A stretch of 64,000 nt of DNA from Streptomyces tuirus (GCA_018195615.1 JAGTPG010000002.1:4023501-4087500), one strand, 5' to 3'. Numbered from the stretch's first letter, positions 19,191 through 28,781 are shown. Made by a program: numbers and translations. Notes: generated by a model from the letters alone, not told the origin.

Positions 19191-20531
19191 CTATCGGCCG
19201 AGCAGGACCACCTCGACCTCGGTGCCCGGCTCGACGGACTCGGTGTCCTCGGGGACGACGATCAGCGCGTCCGCGTGGGCGAGGGCCGCGACCAGGTGGG
19301 ATCCGGCGCCGCCGACCGGGGTGACCCGTCCGCCGGCACAGGTGCCGCGCAGGAACTGGCGGCGGCCCTTGGGGGAGGTCAGCGCCTTCTGGGCGGTCAG
19401 GGTCGCCCGGGTCGTCGGCCGGTGGACGTCCTCCAGACCCATGAGGGCGCGGATCGCGGGGCGGACGAACAGTTCGAAGGAGACGTACGACGACACCGGG
19501 TTGCCGGGCAGGGCCAGCAGCGGGGTGTGGTCGGGGCCGATGGAACCGAAGCCCTGGGGCTTGCCCGGCTGCATGGCGAGCTTGCGGAACTCCACACCGC
19601 TGCCCGGCTCGTCCTCGTCCCCGACGTGGGACAGCGCCTCCTTGACGACGTCGTAGGCGCCGACGCTCACGCCGCCGGTGGTGACCATCAGGTCGGCGCG
19701 GACCAGCTGGTCCTCGATGGTGGAGCGCAGGGTCTCGGCGTCGTCGGCGACGGCGCCCACCCGGTAGGCGATGGCTCCGGCGTCACGGGCGGCGGCGGTG
19801 AGGGCGAAGCTGTTGGAGTCGTAGATCTGACCGGTGCGCAGTTCCTCGTCGGGCTGGACGAGTTCGCTGCCGGTGGAGAGCACCACCACGCGCGGGCGCG
19901 GGCGTACGCGGACGGTGCCGCGGCCGATCGCGGCGAGCAGGGCGATCTGCGGCGGGCCGAGGACGGTGCCGGCCTCCAGGGCGCGGTCACCGGCCTGCAC
20001 GTCGCTGCCCTTCGCGCGGACGTGCGCGCGGGCCTCGGCCGGGCGGTAGACGTGCACCTGCCCGGTGGCGCCCTCGGGGGCGAGGGTGCGGGCGCGCATC
20101 CCGCTGACCGGGCCCTCGCCGAGCCCGCCGTCGGTCCACTCGACGGGCACGACCGTCTCGGCGCCGGGCGGCAAAGGGGCGCCGGTCATGATGCGGGCGG
20201 CCTGGCCGGGGCCCACGTGGAGCAGTTCGGCCTGGCCGGCCGCGACGTCCCCGACGACCTCCAGGGCCGCCGGGAACTCCTCGCTCGCGCCCGCCACGTC
20301 CGCGACCCGCACCGCGTAGCCGTCCATGCTGCTGTTGTCGAACGGCGGCAGGGACACCGGCACCGTGATGTCCTCGACCAGGACGCAGCCCTGGGCGTCG
20401 AGCAGGTGCAGCTCGATGGGTTCCAGGGGGCGGACGGTGGCGAGGATGTCCTCCAGGTGCTCGTCCACCGACCAGAGGTGGTCGGGGCCGGAGTGGTCCT
20501 GGCCGGTGACGTGGGGCGCGGCGCTGCTCAA
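19191..20531 (-). CDS. moeA: MoeA family protein, gephyrin-like Glp candidate
   Basis: Protein of 446 residues with the four-domain MoeA/gephyrin E layout: PPFDNSSMDGYAVR near residue 65, MTGAPLPPGAETVVP, VVVLSTGSELVQPDE, LMVTTGGVSVGAYDVVKEAL, and LALPGNPVSSYVSFELFVRP toward the end. MoeA inserts molybdate into adenylated molybdopterin. In corynebacteria a paralogue called Glp instead partners FtsZ and the membrane receptor GlpR. Here the gene lies in one block with a GlpR/SepX-like gene, so either or both roles are possible. Start TTG at 20531, GGAG 10 bases upstream, 4 bp after the galU stop. Intact. Confidence 0.9.
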   Translation of the reverse strand: MSSAAPHVTGQDHSGPDHLWSVDEHLEDILATVRPLEPIELHLLDAQGCVLVEDITVPVSLPPFDNSSMDGYAVRVADVAGASEEFPAALEVVGDVAAGQAELLHVGPGQAARIMTGAPLPPGAETVVPVEWTDGGLGEGPVSGMRARTLAPEGATGQVHVYRPAEARAHVRAKGSDVQAGDRALEAGTVLGPPQIALLAAIGRGTVRVRPRPRVVVLSTGSELVQPDEELRTGQIYDSNSFALTAAARDAGAIAYRVGAVADDAETLRSTIEDQLVRADLMVTTGGVSVGAYDVVKEALSHVGDEDEPGSGVEFRKLAMQPGKPQGFGSIGPDHTPLLALPGNPVSSYVSFELFVRPAIRALMGLEDVHRPTTRATLTAQKALTSPKGRRQFLRGTCAGGRVTPVGGAGSHLVAALAHADALIVVPEDTESVEPGTEVEVVLLGR

Positions 20532-20535
20532 GGTG

Positions 20536-21461
20536 TTACATCTCCTCGGCTACGTAACTGCGAAGCCAGGTCCGGAAGTCCGGGCCCAGGTCTTCACGTT
20601 CGCACGCGAGACGGACGATGGCACGCAGGTAGTCGCCGCGGTCGCCGGTGTCATAGCGGCGGCCCTTGAAGACGACGCCGTGCACCGGACCGCCGATCTT
20701 CTCCGCGGCGGTAGCCGCTGATGTGTGCGTGGCGGCGAGCTGCTGCAGGGCGTCGGTGAGCTGGATCTCCCCGCCGCGGCCGGGCTCGGTCCGGCGCAGT
20801 ATGTCGAAGATGTGCGGGTCGAGGACGTAGCGGCCGATGATCGCGTAGTTGGACGGGGCGTCGGCCGGGTCGGGCTTCTCGACCAGGCCGCTGACCTGGA
20901 CGACGTCGCTGTCCTCGGTGGTCTCGACGGCGGCGCAGCCGTAGAGGTGGATCTGCTCCGGGGCGACCTCCATGAGCGCGACGACGCTGCCGCCGCGCTG
21001 CTCCTGGACCTCGACCATGCGCTGCAGCAGGGGGTCGCGGGGGTCGATCAGGTCGTCGCCGAGGAGGACGGCGAAGGGCTCGTCACCCACGTGCGGGCGG
21101 CGCACAGGACGGCGTGGCCGAGGCCCCTGGGGTCGCCCTGGCGGACGTAGTGGATCATCGCGAGGTCGCTGGACTCCTGCACCTTGGCGAGGCGCTTCTC
21201 GTCGCCCTTCTTCTCGAGGGCGGACTCCAGCTCGTAGTTGCGGTCGAAGTGGTCCTCGAGGGGGCGCTTGTTGCGGCCCGTCACCATGAGGACGTCGTCG
21301 AGACCCGCGGCGACGGCCTCCTCGACCACGTACTGGATCGCCGGCTTGTCGACGACCGGCAGCATCTCCTTGGGAGTGGCTTTGGTGGCCGGCAGGAACC
21401 GGGTGCCGAGGCCTGCTGCGGGAATGACAGCCTTGCTGATCCGAGGGTGCGACTGAGTCAT
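20536..21461 (-). CDS. galU: UTP-glucose-1-phosphate uridylyltransferase (one frameshift)
   Basis: GalU, about 308 residues, makes UDP-glucose for envelope polysaccharides and trehalose. Motifs: AVIPAAGLGTRFLPATKATP (nucleotide loop), EMLPVVDKPAIQYVVEEAV, and after the break VLLGDDLIDPRDPL, GLVEKPDPADAPSNYA and GEIQLTDALQQL. The frame changes at about 21092 (VLCAAP), where one missing C explains it. The start is ATG at 21461 (MTQSHPRISK); an in-frame ATG 15 bases upstream (MVAGM) has an AAAGG site at 8 bases and is a real alternative. It heads the galU-moeA-moaC-mog block. Confidence 0.92.
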
Positions 21462-21515
21462 GCCCGCCACCATATCCGGTGCCTTTGGACGGAATCTGCG
21501 GCTCCGGTTCATAGG

Positions 21516-21529
21516 CGCTCATATGAGCG
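21516..21529. promoter_or_regulatory. Palindrome in galU/ligase divergent promoter
   Basis: CGCTCATATGAGCG is a perfect 14-bp palindrome in the 93-bp space between the divergent galU and 5-formyltetrahydrofolate cyclo-ligase starts, next to a TAGAAC -10-like sequence. It is a candidate operator for a shared regulator. Confidence 0.45.
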
Positions 21530-21554
21530 TATTAGAACGGTACGGGAGCAAGCT

Positions 21555-22168
21555 TTGACTCACATCGGACGTCCAGACGAATCTGACAAGCGGAGTTTGC
21601 GACGGGAGTTCCTCTCGGTGAGGAACAGGTTGACAGCGGATGACCTGCGGGAAACCTCGGCCGCGCTGGCCGGGCGGGCGCTTGAGCTGCCCGAGTTGGC
21701 GAGGGCCGGCACGGTGGCGGCGTACGTCTCCGTGGGGAGTGAACCCGGGACCCTCGCGCTGCTGGACGCGCTGCGCGCCCGGGGCGTACGCGTCCTCCTT
21801 CCGGTCCTGCTGCCCGACAACGACCTGGACTGGGGCGTCTACGCGGGTGAGGGCTCGCTCGCGCGTGTCCAACACGGCGGCAGGATGGCCCTCTTCGAGC
21901 CCACGGGCGAGCGCCTCGGCCCGGACGCCGTGACCGCCGCGGACGCCGTGCTGCTGCCGGGACTGGCCGTCGACGCGCGCGGGATGCGGCTGGGCCGGGG
22001 CGGGGCAGTTACGACCGGGTGCTGTCGCGGCTGGAACGGGCGGGCGCGCACCCCGCGCTGGTGGTGCTGCTGTACGACTCGGAGGTCGTCGAGCACGTCC
22101 CGGAGGAACCGCACGACCGGCCGGTGCGGGCGGTGGTCACGCCGTCGGGGGTGCGGCGGTTCCGGTGA
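21555..22168 (+). CDS. 5-formyltetrahydrofolate cyclo-ligase (one frameshift)
   Basis: Converts 5-formyl-THF to 5,10-methenyl-THF with ATP; about 204 residues. KRSLRREFLSVRN is the conserved N-terminal helix, followed by VAAYVSVGSEPGTLALL, VTAADAVLLPGLAVD and MRLGRGGG-SYDRVL, the family's GRGGGYYDR motif. The run of Gs at about 22004 lacks one base, which breaks this very motif in the raw sequence. The start is TTG at 21555 (LTHIGRPDESDK) with GGGAG 6 bases upstream. The stop lies inside a 58-bp palindrome shared with the penicillin acylase gene. Confidence 0.9.
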
Positions 22169-22219
22169 TGACCAACGGCCCCTCCACGCGCGCGTGGAGG
22201 GGCCGTTGGTCATCACCGG
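22162..22219. terminator. 58-bp perfect palindrome, bidirectional terminator
   Basis: A fully symmetric sequence with 29-base arms from CCGGTGATGACCAACGG to its complement, centred between 22190 and 22191, with no unpaired loop. It includes the stop codon of the cyclo-ligase (22166-22168) and lies 10 bp from the acylase stop, so it ends both convergent genes. Confidence 0.9.
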
Positions 22220-22229
22220 TGTCAGCGGC

Positions 22230-25008
22230 TCACGGCCTGAGCACCAGCTTGTCGCTCGTGCTGTCCTCGACCGCCTTGTCCGAGAAGGACCACGGCAGCA
22301 GCTCGCCGTCGGCCCACTTGTCCGTCTGGTCGACGTAGTGGTCGCTGTAGGCGTGTCCGGAGGCGCCGGTGAGGTTGATCCACTTCGACTTGTCGAGGTC
22401 GCCGAGGTTCACGACCATCCGCATGGACGGCACCCACACGACCCCGTAGCCGCCGGCGGCGTTCCAGCCGGTCGCGTTGACCGACGCCTCGCCTCCGCTC
22501 AGCTCCCACGGGCCGCGGTTGAGGGCGTACTGGACGAAACCGGGGCCCTCGGTGCCGAGGGTCTGGTTCTTCAGGAACAGGCGGTGCAGCCGGCCCCAGC
22601 TCCAGGTGTCGATGTCCTTGCCGAGGTTGGCGGTCAGCTCCCAGCGGGCGTCGATCATGGCGCGCCTGAACAGCTGGTCGCGGTTGACGGCAGCGGGGCG
22701 GGTGCCCACCTCGGGCGTCTTCCACCAGTCGCTGTCCGGCTGCTCCATCAGCTTGCGGACCACCTCGAACCAGCGGTCGCCGCCGTCCGGCTGCGCCTGG
22801 TCGGGGTCGCGCTCGCCGCACTCGCGGACCTTCTCGGCCTCGTCGGCGGGCCGGTGGTGTTGACCGGCTCGACCATGAGGCACTGGCCCTTGGGCCGCAG
22901 CTCCTTGGGCAGCTTGTTGCCGAAGGCGAGCTTGAGGATGTTGCGCCAGACCGCGTTGAAGTAGGCGGCCGCGGCGGAGTCGGCGTCCTGGGTGTAGTCC
23001 CAGCCCTCGAGGAGCTTCTGCGCCTCGCGGACGTCCTTGTTCTCGGGGTCGATCTTGAGCAGCGTGGGCACCAGCAGCCGGGCGATCTCACTGCTGTTGT
23101 CCAGCTGCATCTGGCGCATGTCGTCCGTCGAGATCTTGCCGCCGTCCTTGATCTTCGACTGGATCAGGTCGGTGATCCGCTGGCTGCGCGTGCCGTAGCC
23201 CCAGTCCGTGGTGAGCGTGTAGGGGTACTTGTCCGGGTCGATCACGGCCTGGTTGGCAGTGACGATGTAGCCGCGCTCCGGATTGAGCTCGTAGGGCAGC
23301 GCGTCCTGGTCGATGTAGCCGGTCCAGCGGTACTTGGGGTCCCAGCCGGGCGCCGGGACGGAGCCGTCGTCGTCCTCCGAGCGGGTGGGGATCTTCCCCG
23401 GCAGCGTGTAGCCGATGTTGTCCTCGGTGTCGGCGTAGATCAGGTTCTGCGAGGGCACCTCGAACAGCGCGGCGGCCTTGCGGAAGTCGGTCCAGTTCTT
23501 CGCCCTGTCCATGGCGAAGACGGCGTCCATGGTGGTGCCCGGGTCCAGCGCGGTCCAGCGCAGCGCGACGCCGTAGCCGTCGCCCCGGTCGGGTGCGGCG
23601 GTGTCGACGGTGGCCTTCTTGCCGACCTTCACGAGTTCCTCGGCGCGGTCGGACAGCAGGGGCCCGTTGTTGGTCTCGCGGACGACGATCTTCTTGGGCG
23701 AGCCGCCGGCGACCTTGATGGTCTCCTCGCGTGTCTGGAAGGCCTTGACCTTGCCGTCGTACAGGTAGCCGTTGCCGGTGATCTTCTCCAGGTAGAGGTC
23801 CGTGACGTCGACGCCGGAGTTGGTCATGCCCCAGGCGATGTCCTGGTTGTGACCGATTATCACGCCCGGCATCCCGGCGAAGGTGTAGCCGCTGACGTCG
23901 TACTGGCACGCGCTGGAGACGCTGCGGCAGTGCAGGCCCATCTGGTACCAGACGGACGGCAGCGAGGGCGACAGGTGCGGGTCGTTGGCCAGCAGGGGCT
24001 TGCCGGTGATGGTGTGCTGCCCGGAGACGACCCAGGAGTTGGAGCCGATGCCGTCGCCGTTCACGCCGACGGCGGGCGGGAGGTCGTCCAGGACCTTGGT
24101 GAGGCCGGTGAGCTGACTCTGGAGACCGGCGGTGCCGGAGCCCGAGGTGCCCGCGGAGCCCGAGGTGCCGGCGGAGGCGCCGGACGTTCCGCTCGTGCCG
24201 TTCGCTCCGCTCGTGGCGCCGCCCTGCTCGAACGTCCCGGTCAGCTCGCTGTACTGGCCCTCCTGGACGATCGCCTTGTTCCGGCTGTACGGGTACTCCG
24301 GGTACAGGTCGGCGATCTGCTTCGGGCCGAGGCGGCTGGTCAGCAGGGCCCGGTCGATCTCGTCCTGCATGTTGCCGCGCAGGTCCCAGGCCATCGCCTT
24401 CAGCCAGGAGATGGAGTCGACCGGGGTCCACTTCTGCGGCTTGTAGTCGTTGGTGAACCCGAGCGCCGCGTACTCCAGGGAGATGTCCTTGCCGTCCTTG
24501 CCCTGGAGGTAGGCGTTGACCCCCTCGGCGTACGCCTGGAGGTACTTCTTCGTGGCGTCCGACAGCTTGGTGTCGTACTCCTCCTTGGCGACCCGGTCCC
24601 AGCCGAGCGTGCGCAGGAACTCGTCGTTGTCGACCTGGCTCTTGCCGAACATCTCGGACAGGCGCCCGGCGGCCATGTGGCGGCGGACGTCCATCTCGTA
24701 GAACCGGTCCTGCGCCTGGACGTAGCCCTGCGCCATGAACAGGTCCGCGTCGGAGGAGGCATAGATCTGCGGGATGCCGTAGTTGTCGCGTTTGACCTCG
24801 ACGGGTCCCGAGAGGCCCTTGAGCTGGAGGGTGCCCTTGGTCTGCGGGAAGGAGGCCCGGACGGTACTGATGGACCAGTACGCCCCGAAGGCGACGCCCC
24901 GATGAGGGCCAGCACCAGGACGAGCACGATCAGACGGGCTTTGCGCCCCTTCTTCCTGCCGGACTTGCCGGGCTGTTGACCCGTGGAGGCGGTGGTGTTG
25001 GGGGGCAT
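22230..25008 (-). CDS. Penicillin acylase family Ntn-hydrolase (two frameshifts)
   Basis: Secreted or membrane-anchored amidase of about 926 residues. After MPPNTTASTG a basic stretch precedes a single helix (LIVLVLVLALIG, about residues 26-50). The alpha part holds MAQGYVQAQDRFYEMDVRR. A Gly/Ser/Thr-rich linker (about residues 240-270) precedes the auto-cleavage site GSNSWVVSG, where the new N-terminal Ser would be the nucleophile. Later come NNGPLLSD and PGWDPKYRWTGYI. Related enzymes act on beta-lactams or on acyl-homoserine lactones. Frames break at about 24898 and 22860, one missing base each. Start ATG at 25008 with AAGGA. Confidence 0.9.
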
Positions 25009-25278
25009 CGCTGTCCTTGCTGTCCTAACGCGAGCGGCAGGTTCGGCTGTGCTTTTAACTGAGCGCTGGAGCAACGATAGGCGCAGGGCCTTGCGCCCCT
25101 TGACGCGGAGTCGGGAACAAGCACGGACGAACGTTCGATCCTGCCCTCCGGAGTGTCAAGAAATCGTCAAGAGTTAGGTAAGGTAACGAAGTAGTTGGCG
25201 CGGTGCGCCACAGCTTCATGTGCGATGTACGTGAGCCCACGCGCGCGTGTGCGTGCGGGCCAGGGAAGGATTCGGCCG

Positions 25279-26778
25279 CTGACTGTTCACCACCTCAACC
25301 AGCTCCTGCTCGTCTGCTCGCTCGTCCTGCTCGTCGCCGTCGCAGCGGTACGGATCTCCTCGCGCAGCGGGCTCCCCAGCCTGCTCGTCTACCTGGGGAT
25401 AGGCGTCGCCATGGGCCAGGACGGCGTGGGCGACATCCACTTCGACAACGCCGAGCTGACCCAGGTCATCGGATACGCGGCCCTGGTCGTGATCCTGGCC
25501 GAGGGTGGCCTGGGCACGAAGTGGAAGGAGATCGAGCCGGTCATGCCGGCCGCCACGGCACTGGCGCTGAGTGGCGTCGCCGTGAGCGTCGGGGTGACGG
25601 CCTCGGCCGCGCACTATCTGATCGGGCTGGAGTGGCGGCAGGCGCTGATCATCGGGGCGGTCGTCTCCTCGACCGACGCGGCGGCCGTGTTCTCCGTGCT
25701 GCGGAAGATCCCGCTCCCCTCACGTGTGAAGGGCACGCTGGAGGCGGAGTCCGGGTTCAACGACGCCCCGGTGGTCATCCTCGTGGTGTCCCTGTCCGCG
25801 GCCGGTCCGGTCGACCACTGGTACGTGCTGCTGGGCGTGATCCTGCTGGAGCTGGCCATCGGCTGCGCCATCGGGCTCGCGGTGGGCTGGCTGGGCTCCT
25901 GGGGGCTGCGGCACGTGGCGCTGCCCGCGTCCGGCCTCTACCCGATCGCCGTGATGGCCATCGCCGTGGTGGCGTACGCGGCGGGCGCGCTGGCCCACGG
26001 CAGCGGCTTCCTCGCCGTGTACCTCGCCGCGATGGTGATGGGCAACGCGCGACTGCCCCACTGGCCGGCCACGCGCGGCTTCGCCGACGGGCTCGGCTGG
26101 ATGGCCCAGATCGGCATGTTCGTCCTGCTCGGCCTGCTGGTCACCCCGCACGAGCTGGGCGACGACATCGTGCCCGCGCTCGTCATCGGGCTGGTGCTGA
26201 CCATGGTGGCGCGTCCGCTGAGCGTGGTGCTGTGCCTGACGCCCTTCCGGGTGCCGTGGGCGGAGCAGGCCCTGATGTCCTGGGCGGGGCTGCGGGGGGC
26301 CGTGCCCATCATCCTGGCGACCATCCCCATGGTGGAGGGCGTCGACGCCAGCCACCGGATCTTCAACATCGTCTTCGTGCTGGTCGTCGTCTACACCCTG
26401 GTGCAGGGACCGACGCTGCCGTGGCTGGGCCGCAAGCTGCGCCTGGGCGACCCTTCGGAGGCCGCCGACCTCGGCATCGAGTCGGCCCCGCTGGAGCGGC
26501 TGCGCGGGCATCTGCTGTCCGTGGCGATCCCCGAGGGTTCGAAGATGCACGGCGTGGAGGTGGCCGAGCTGCGACTGCCGCCCGGTGCCGCCGTGACGCT
26601 CGTCGTACGCGAGGAGGAATCGTTTGTCCCCCTGCCCACGACAGCGCTGCAGCGCGGGGACGAGCTGCTCGTCGTCGCCACGGATCCCGTCCGGGACGCG
26701 ACCGAGAGCCGGCTGCGCGCGGTGGGCCACGGCGGCAAGCTGGCCGGGTGGCTCGGGACGGACGGGGCGAGTCGTTGA
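25279..26778 (+). CDS. Potassium/proton antiporter with RCK C-domain
   Basis: Membrane protein of about 499 residues of the CPA1/NhaP2 (CvrA) type. It has twelve or so helices, including GVVSSTDAAAVFSVL-like IGAVVSSTDAAAVFS and LEAESGFNDAPVVIL, the ion-binding Asp motifs, and MSWAGLRGAVPIILA. A cytosolic TrkA-C domain (about residues 405-485) follows, with EVAELRLPPGAAVTLVVRE and RGDELLVVATD. It exchanges K+ (or Na+) for protons. The best ribosome site (GGAAGGA at 25264-25270) lies 8 bases before CTG at 25279, a rare start; GTG at 25249 in the same frame lacks a site. Intact. Confidence 0.9.
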   Translation: MTVHHLNQLLLVCSLVLLVAVAAVRISSRSGLPSLLVYLGIGVAMGQDGVGDIHFDNAELTQVIGYAALVVILAEGGLGTKWKEIEPVMPAATALALSGVAVSVGVTASAAHYLIGLEWRQALIIGAVVSSTDAAAVFSVLRKIPLPSRVKGTLEAESGFNDAPVVILVVSLSAAGPVDHWYVLLGVILLELAIGCAIGLAVGWLGSWGLRHVALPASGLYPIAVMAIAVVAYAAGALAHGSGFLAVYLAAMVMGNARLPHWPATRGFADGLGWMAQIGMFVLLGLLVTPHELGDDIVPALVIGLVLTMVARPLSVVLCLTPFRVPWAEQALMSWAGLRGAVPIILATIPMVEGVDASHRIFNIVFVLVVVYTLVQGPTLPWLGRKLRLGDPSEAADLGIESAPLERLRGHLLSVAIPEGSKMHGVEVAELRLPPGAAVTLVVREEESFVPLPTTALQRGDELLVVATDPVRDATESRLRAVGHGGKLAGWLGTDGASR

Positions 26779-26859
26779 GGGCCGTTTCGTGCCATTTGGT
26801 ATTCGTAAGGCGGGCGGCCTGTGGTGCTCACTTTCACAGGCACGCAGGTCCTTGATCCC

Positions 26860-27043
26860 TGTAGGATGAAGGCGTACCCAGATCGAACCAACTCTGTCTG
26901 ACGCAGAGCTGGCGCGACCGTATGGCGGTCGGGTCGCCCCTCCTCACCGGGCCCCGGCATCTACCGCAGTTCCGCGCAAGAGGACAGCTCTCGGCGCCGC
27001 CCGCCACGGGGCCGCGCTACCAGGCGGCAGAAAGGCACGGGCC
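26860..27043 (+). promoter_or_regulatory. Promoter and structured leader of MFS pump
   Basis: A TAGGAT -10-like hexamer is at about 26862. Downstream are two successive hairpins, CTCTG...CAGAG at about 26893-26909 and CGACCG-TATGG-CGGTCG with GGCG/CGCC flanks at about 26911-26938, before the AAAGG site of the efflux gene. Such a leader is typical of attenuation control; no known riboswitch class is recognised. Confidence 0.45.
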
Positions 27044-28372
27044 GTGGAGTCCACGGTCACCTCGAAGAAGTCGCGGAACCCGAAGCCCCCGGAGAACCCG
27101 GAGAACCCGGAGAACCCGACGGCTTCCACCCGCCCGGGATACGGCCGGCTGCTGCGCACCCGCGGCGCCTGGACGTTCCTGCTCCCCGGCTTCGCGGCGC
27201 GCCAGCCGTTCGCGATGCTGACGATCTCCATCGTGCTGCTGGTGCAGCACACCACCGGCTCCTACGGGGCGGCGGGCGCCGCCGCGGCCGTCACCGGTGT
27301 CTCCATGGCCCTGTTCGCGCCCTGCAGCGGCCGTCTCGCCGACCGCTACGGACAGCGTGCCGTGCTGATCCCCGGAGTGCTGCTGCACGCGCTGTCCGGG
27401 CTGACGCTGACGGCGCTGGCACTGGCGGACGCCCCGTTGTGGGCGCTGTTCGCGGCGGCCGTCCCGACCGGCGCCTCGGTCCCGCAGGTCGGGCCCATGG
27501 TGCGGGCCCGCTGGGGCGTGAAGCTCAAGGACTCGCCGCTGATGACCACCGCGGCGGCCTTCGAGTCGGTCACGGACGAACTGACCTTCGTCGTCGGCCC
27601 GCTGCTCGCCACCGCCCTGTGCACGGCGGTCGACCCGGCCGCCGGCCTGGTGACCGAGGCGTCCCTGACCCTGATCGGCGGTCTGCTGTTCGCCGCGCAG
27701 AAGAGCACCCAGCCCTCGGTGTCGGGCGGCGGGCACGCGCGCGTGGAGCACGCGTCGGCGTTGCGCGTCCCCGGGGTGCGCGTACTGATCGTGACCTTCC
27801 TGGGCATCGGCTCCGTCTTCGGCGGTATGCAGGTCTCGCTGGCCGCGTTCACCGAGTCGATCGGCGAACCGGGTCTCAACGGCGTCCTGTACGGCGTCTT
27901 CGCCGCGGGCAACATGCTCTCCGGCGTCGTCTGCGGCGCCATCGCCTGGAAGGCGGCCCCGCAGCGGCGCCTGGTCCTCGGCTACACGGCCCTGGCGCTC
28001 ACCGCGTCGGGCCTGTGGGCCGCCCACTCGGTCCCGGTCCTCGCCGGCCTCGGCCTGCTGGTCGGCATGTGCATCGCGCCCGCCCTGATCACCGGCTACA
28101 CCCTGGTCGAGGGTCTGGTCCCGGCCGGTGCCCGGACCGAGGCCTTCACCTGGCTGACCGGCGCGGTGGCGCTCGGCCAGGCGGCCGCGGTCACGGTCGC
28201 CGGGCAGCTGGAGGACCGCTACCGGGACGGCGCCGGTTTCCTGGTGCCGATGGGCGGCACCGTGCTCGCCCTGGCGACCCTCCTGGCCCTGCGTTCCCGG
28301 CTGACGTCCCGCGCGCACGGCCGCACCGTCGCACGTGGCGTGGGTCACCGCGTGCCGGTGGCAGTGGACTGA
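27044..28372 (+). CDS. MFS transporter (DHA1-like efflux)
   Basis: Twelve-helix major facilitator protein of 442 residues. A hydrophilic N-terminal tail contains three exact PEN repeats (PENPENPENP, 9-base DNA repeats). The body shows FAARQPFAMLTISIVLLVQ, the motif-A loop GRLADRYGQRAVLI between helices 2 and 3, and a C-terminal half with GLLVGMCIAPALITGYTLVE. It likely exports a drug or metabolite. Start GTG at 27044 with AAAGG 8 bases upstream, after a 180-base structured leader that suggests inducible expression. Intact. Confidence 0.88.
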   Translation: MESTVTSKKSRNPKPPENPENPENPTASTRPGYGRLLRTRGAWTFLLPGFAARQPFAMLTISIVLLVQHTTGSYGAAGAAAAVTGVSMALFAPCSGRLADRYGQRAVLIPGVLLHALSGLTLTALALADAPLWALFAAAVPTGASVPQVGPMVRARWGVKLKDSPLMTTAAAFESVTDELTFVVGPLLATALCTAVDPAAGLVTEASLTLIGGLLFAAQKSTQPSVSGGGHARVEHASALRVPGVRVLIVTFLGIGSVFGGMQVSLAAFTESIGEPGLNGVLYGVFAAGNMLSGVVCGAIAWKAAPQRRLVLGYTALALTASGLWAAHSVPVLAGLGLLVGMCIAPALITGYTLVEGLVPAGARTEAFTWLTGAVALGQAAAVTVAGQLEDRYRDGAGFLVPMGGTVLALATLLALRSRLTSRAHGRTVARGVGHRVPVAVD

Positions 28373-28439
28373 GCGGCCGGAGTACGTCACTATGGAGCGT
28401 CGTTAGCACTCATCGAGTGAGAGTGCCAGGAGGAAGACA

Positions 28440-28766
28440 GTGCCGACCTACCAGTACCAGTGCACCGAGTGCGGCGAGGGCCTCGAGGCGGTGCAGAAGT
28501 TCACCGACGACGCCCTCACCGAGTGCCCCAGCTGCAAGGGCCGCCTGAAGAAGGTGTTCTCGGCGGTCGGCATTGTCTTCAAGGGCTCCGGCTTCTACCG
28601 GAACGACAGCCGCGGCTCCTCGTCGAGCAGCTCCCCGGCGTCGTCGAAGTCGTCGAGCTCGTCGTCCTCCGACTCCGGCTCGTCGAGCTCCGGTTCCTCG
28701 AGCGCCGGTTCTTCGAGCTCGTCGTCGAGCACCGGCAGCTCCACCAGCAGCACCACCGCCGCGTAA
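28440..28766 (+). CDS. FmdB-type zinc ribbon protein with Ser-rich tail
   Basis: Small protein of 108 residues. The first 55 form the FmdB zinc ribbon: PTYQYQCTECGEGLE and TECPSCKGRLKKVFSAVGI provide CxxC...CxxC. The second half (about residues 58-108) is almost only Ser with Gly, Thr and Ala. FmdB-like proteins are named from an amidase-operon regulator, but their role is unclear. Start GTG at 28440 with AGGAGG just upstream. It is monocistronic with its own terminator. Confidence 0.9.
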   Translation: MPTYQYQCTECGEGLEAVQKFTDDALTECPSCKGRLKKVFSAVGIVFKGSGFYRNDSRGSSSSSSPASSKSSSSSSSDSGSSSSGSSSAGSSSSSSSTGSSTSSTTAA

Positions 28767-28781
28767 GGCCTGACTCTTACG

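Noticed and set aside
26866..26901. 11-codon leader peptide before the MFS pump
   Set aside because: Its ATG overlaps the likely -10 box, so it would not be on the transcript.
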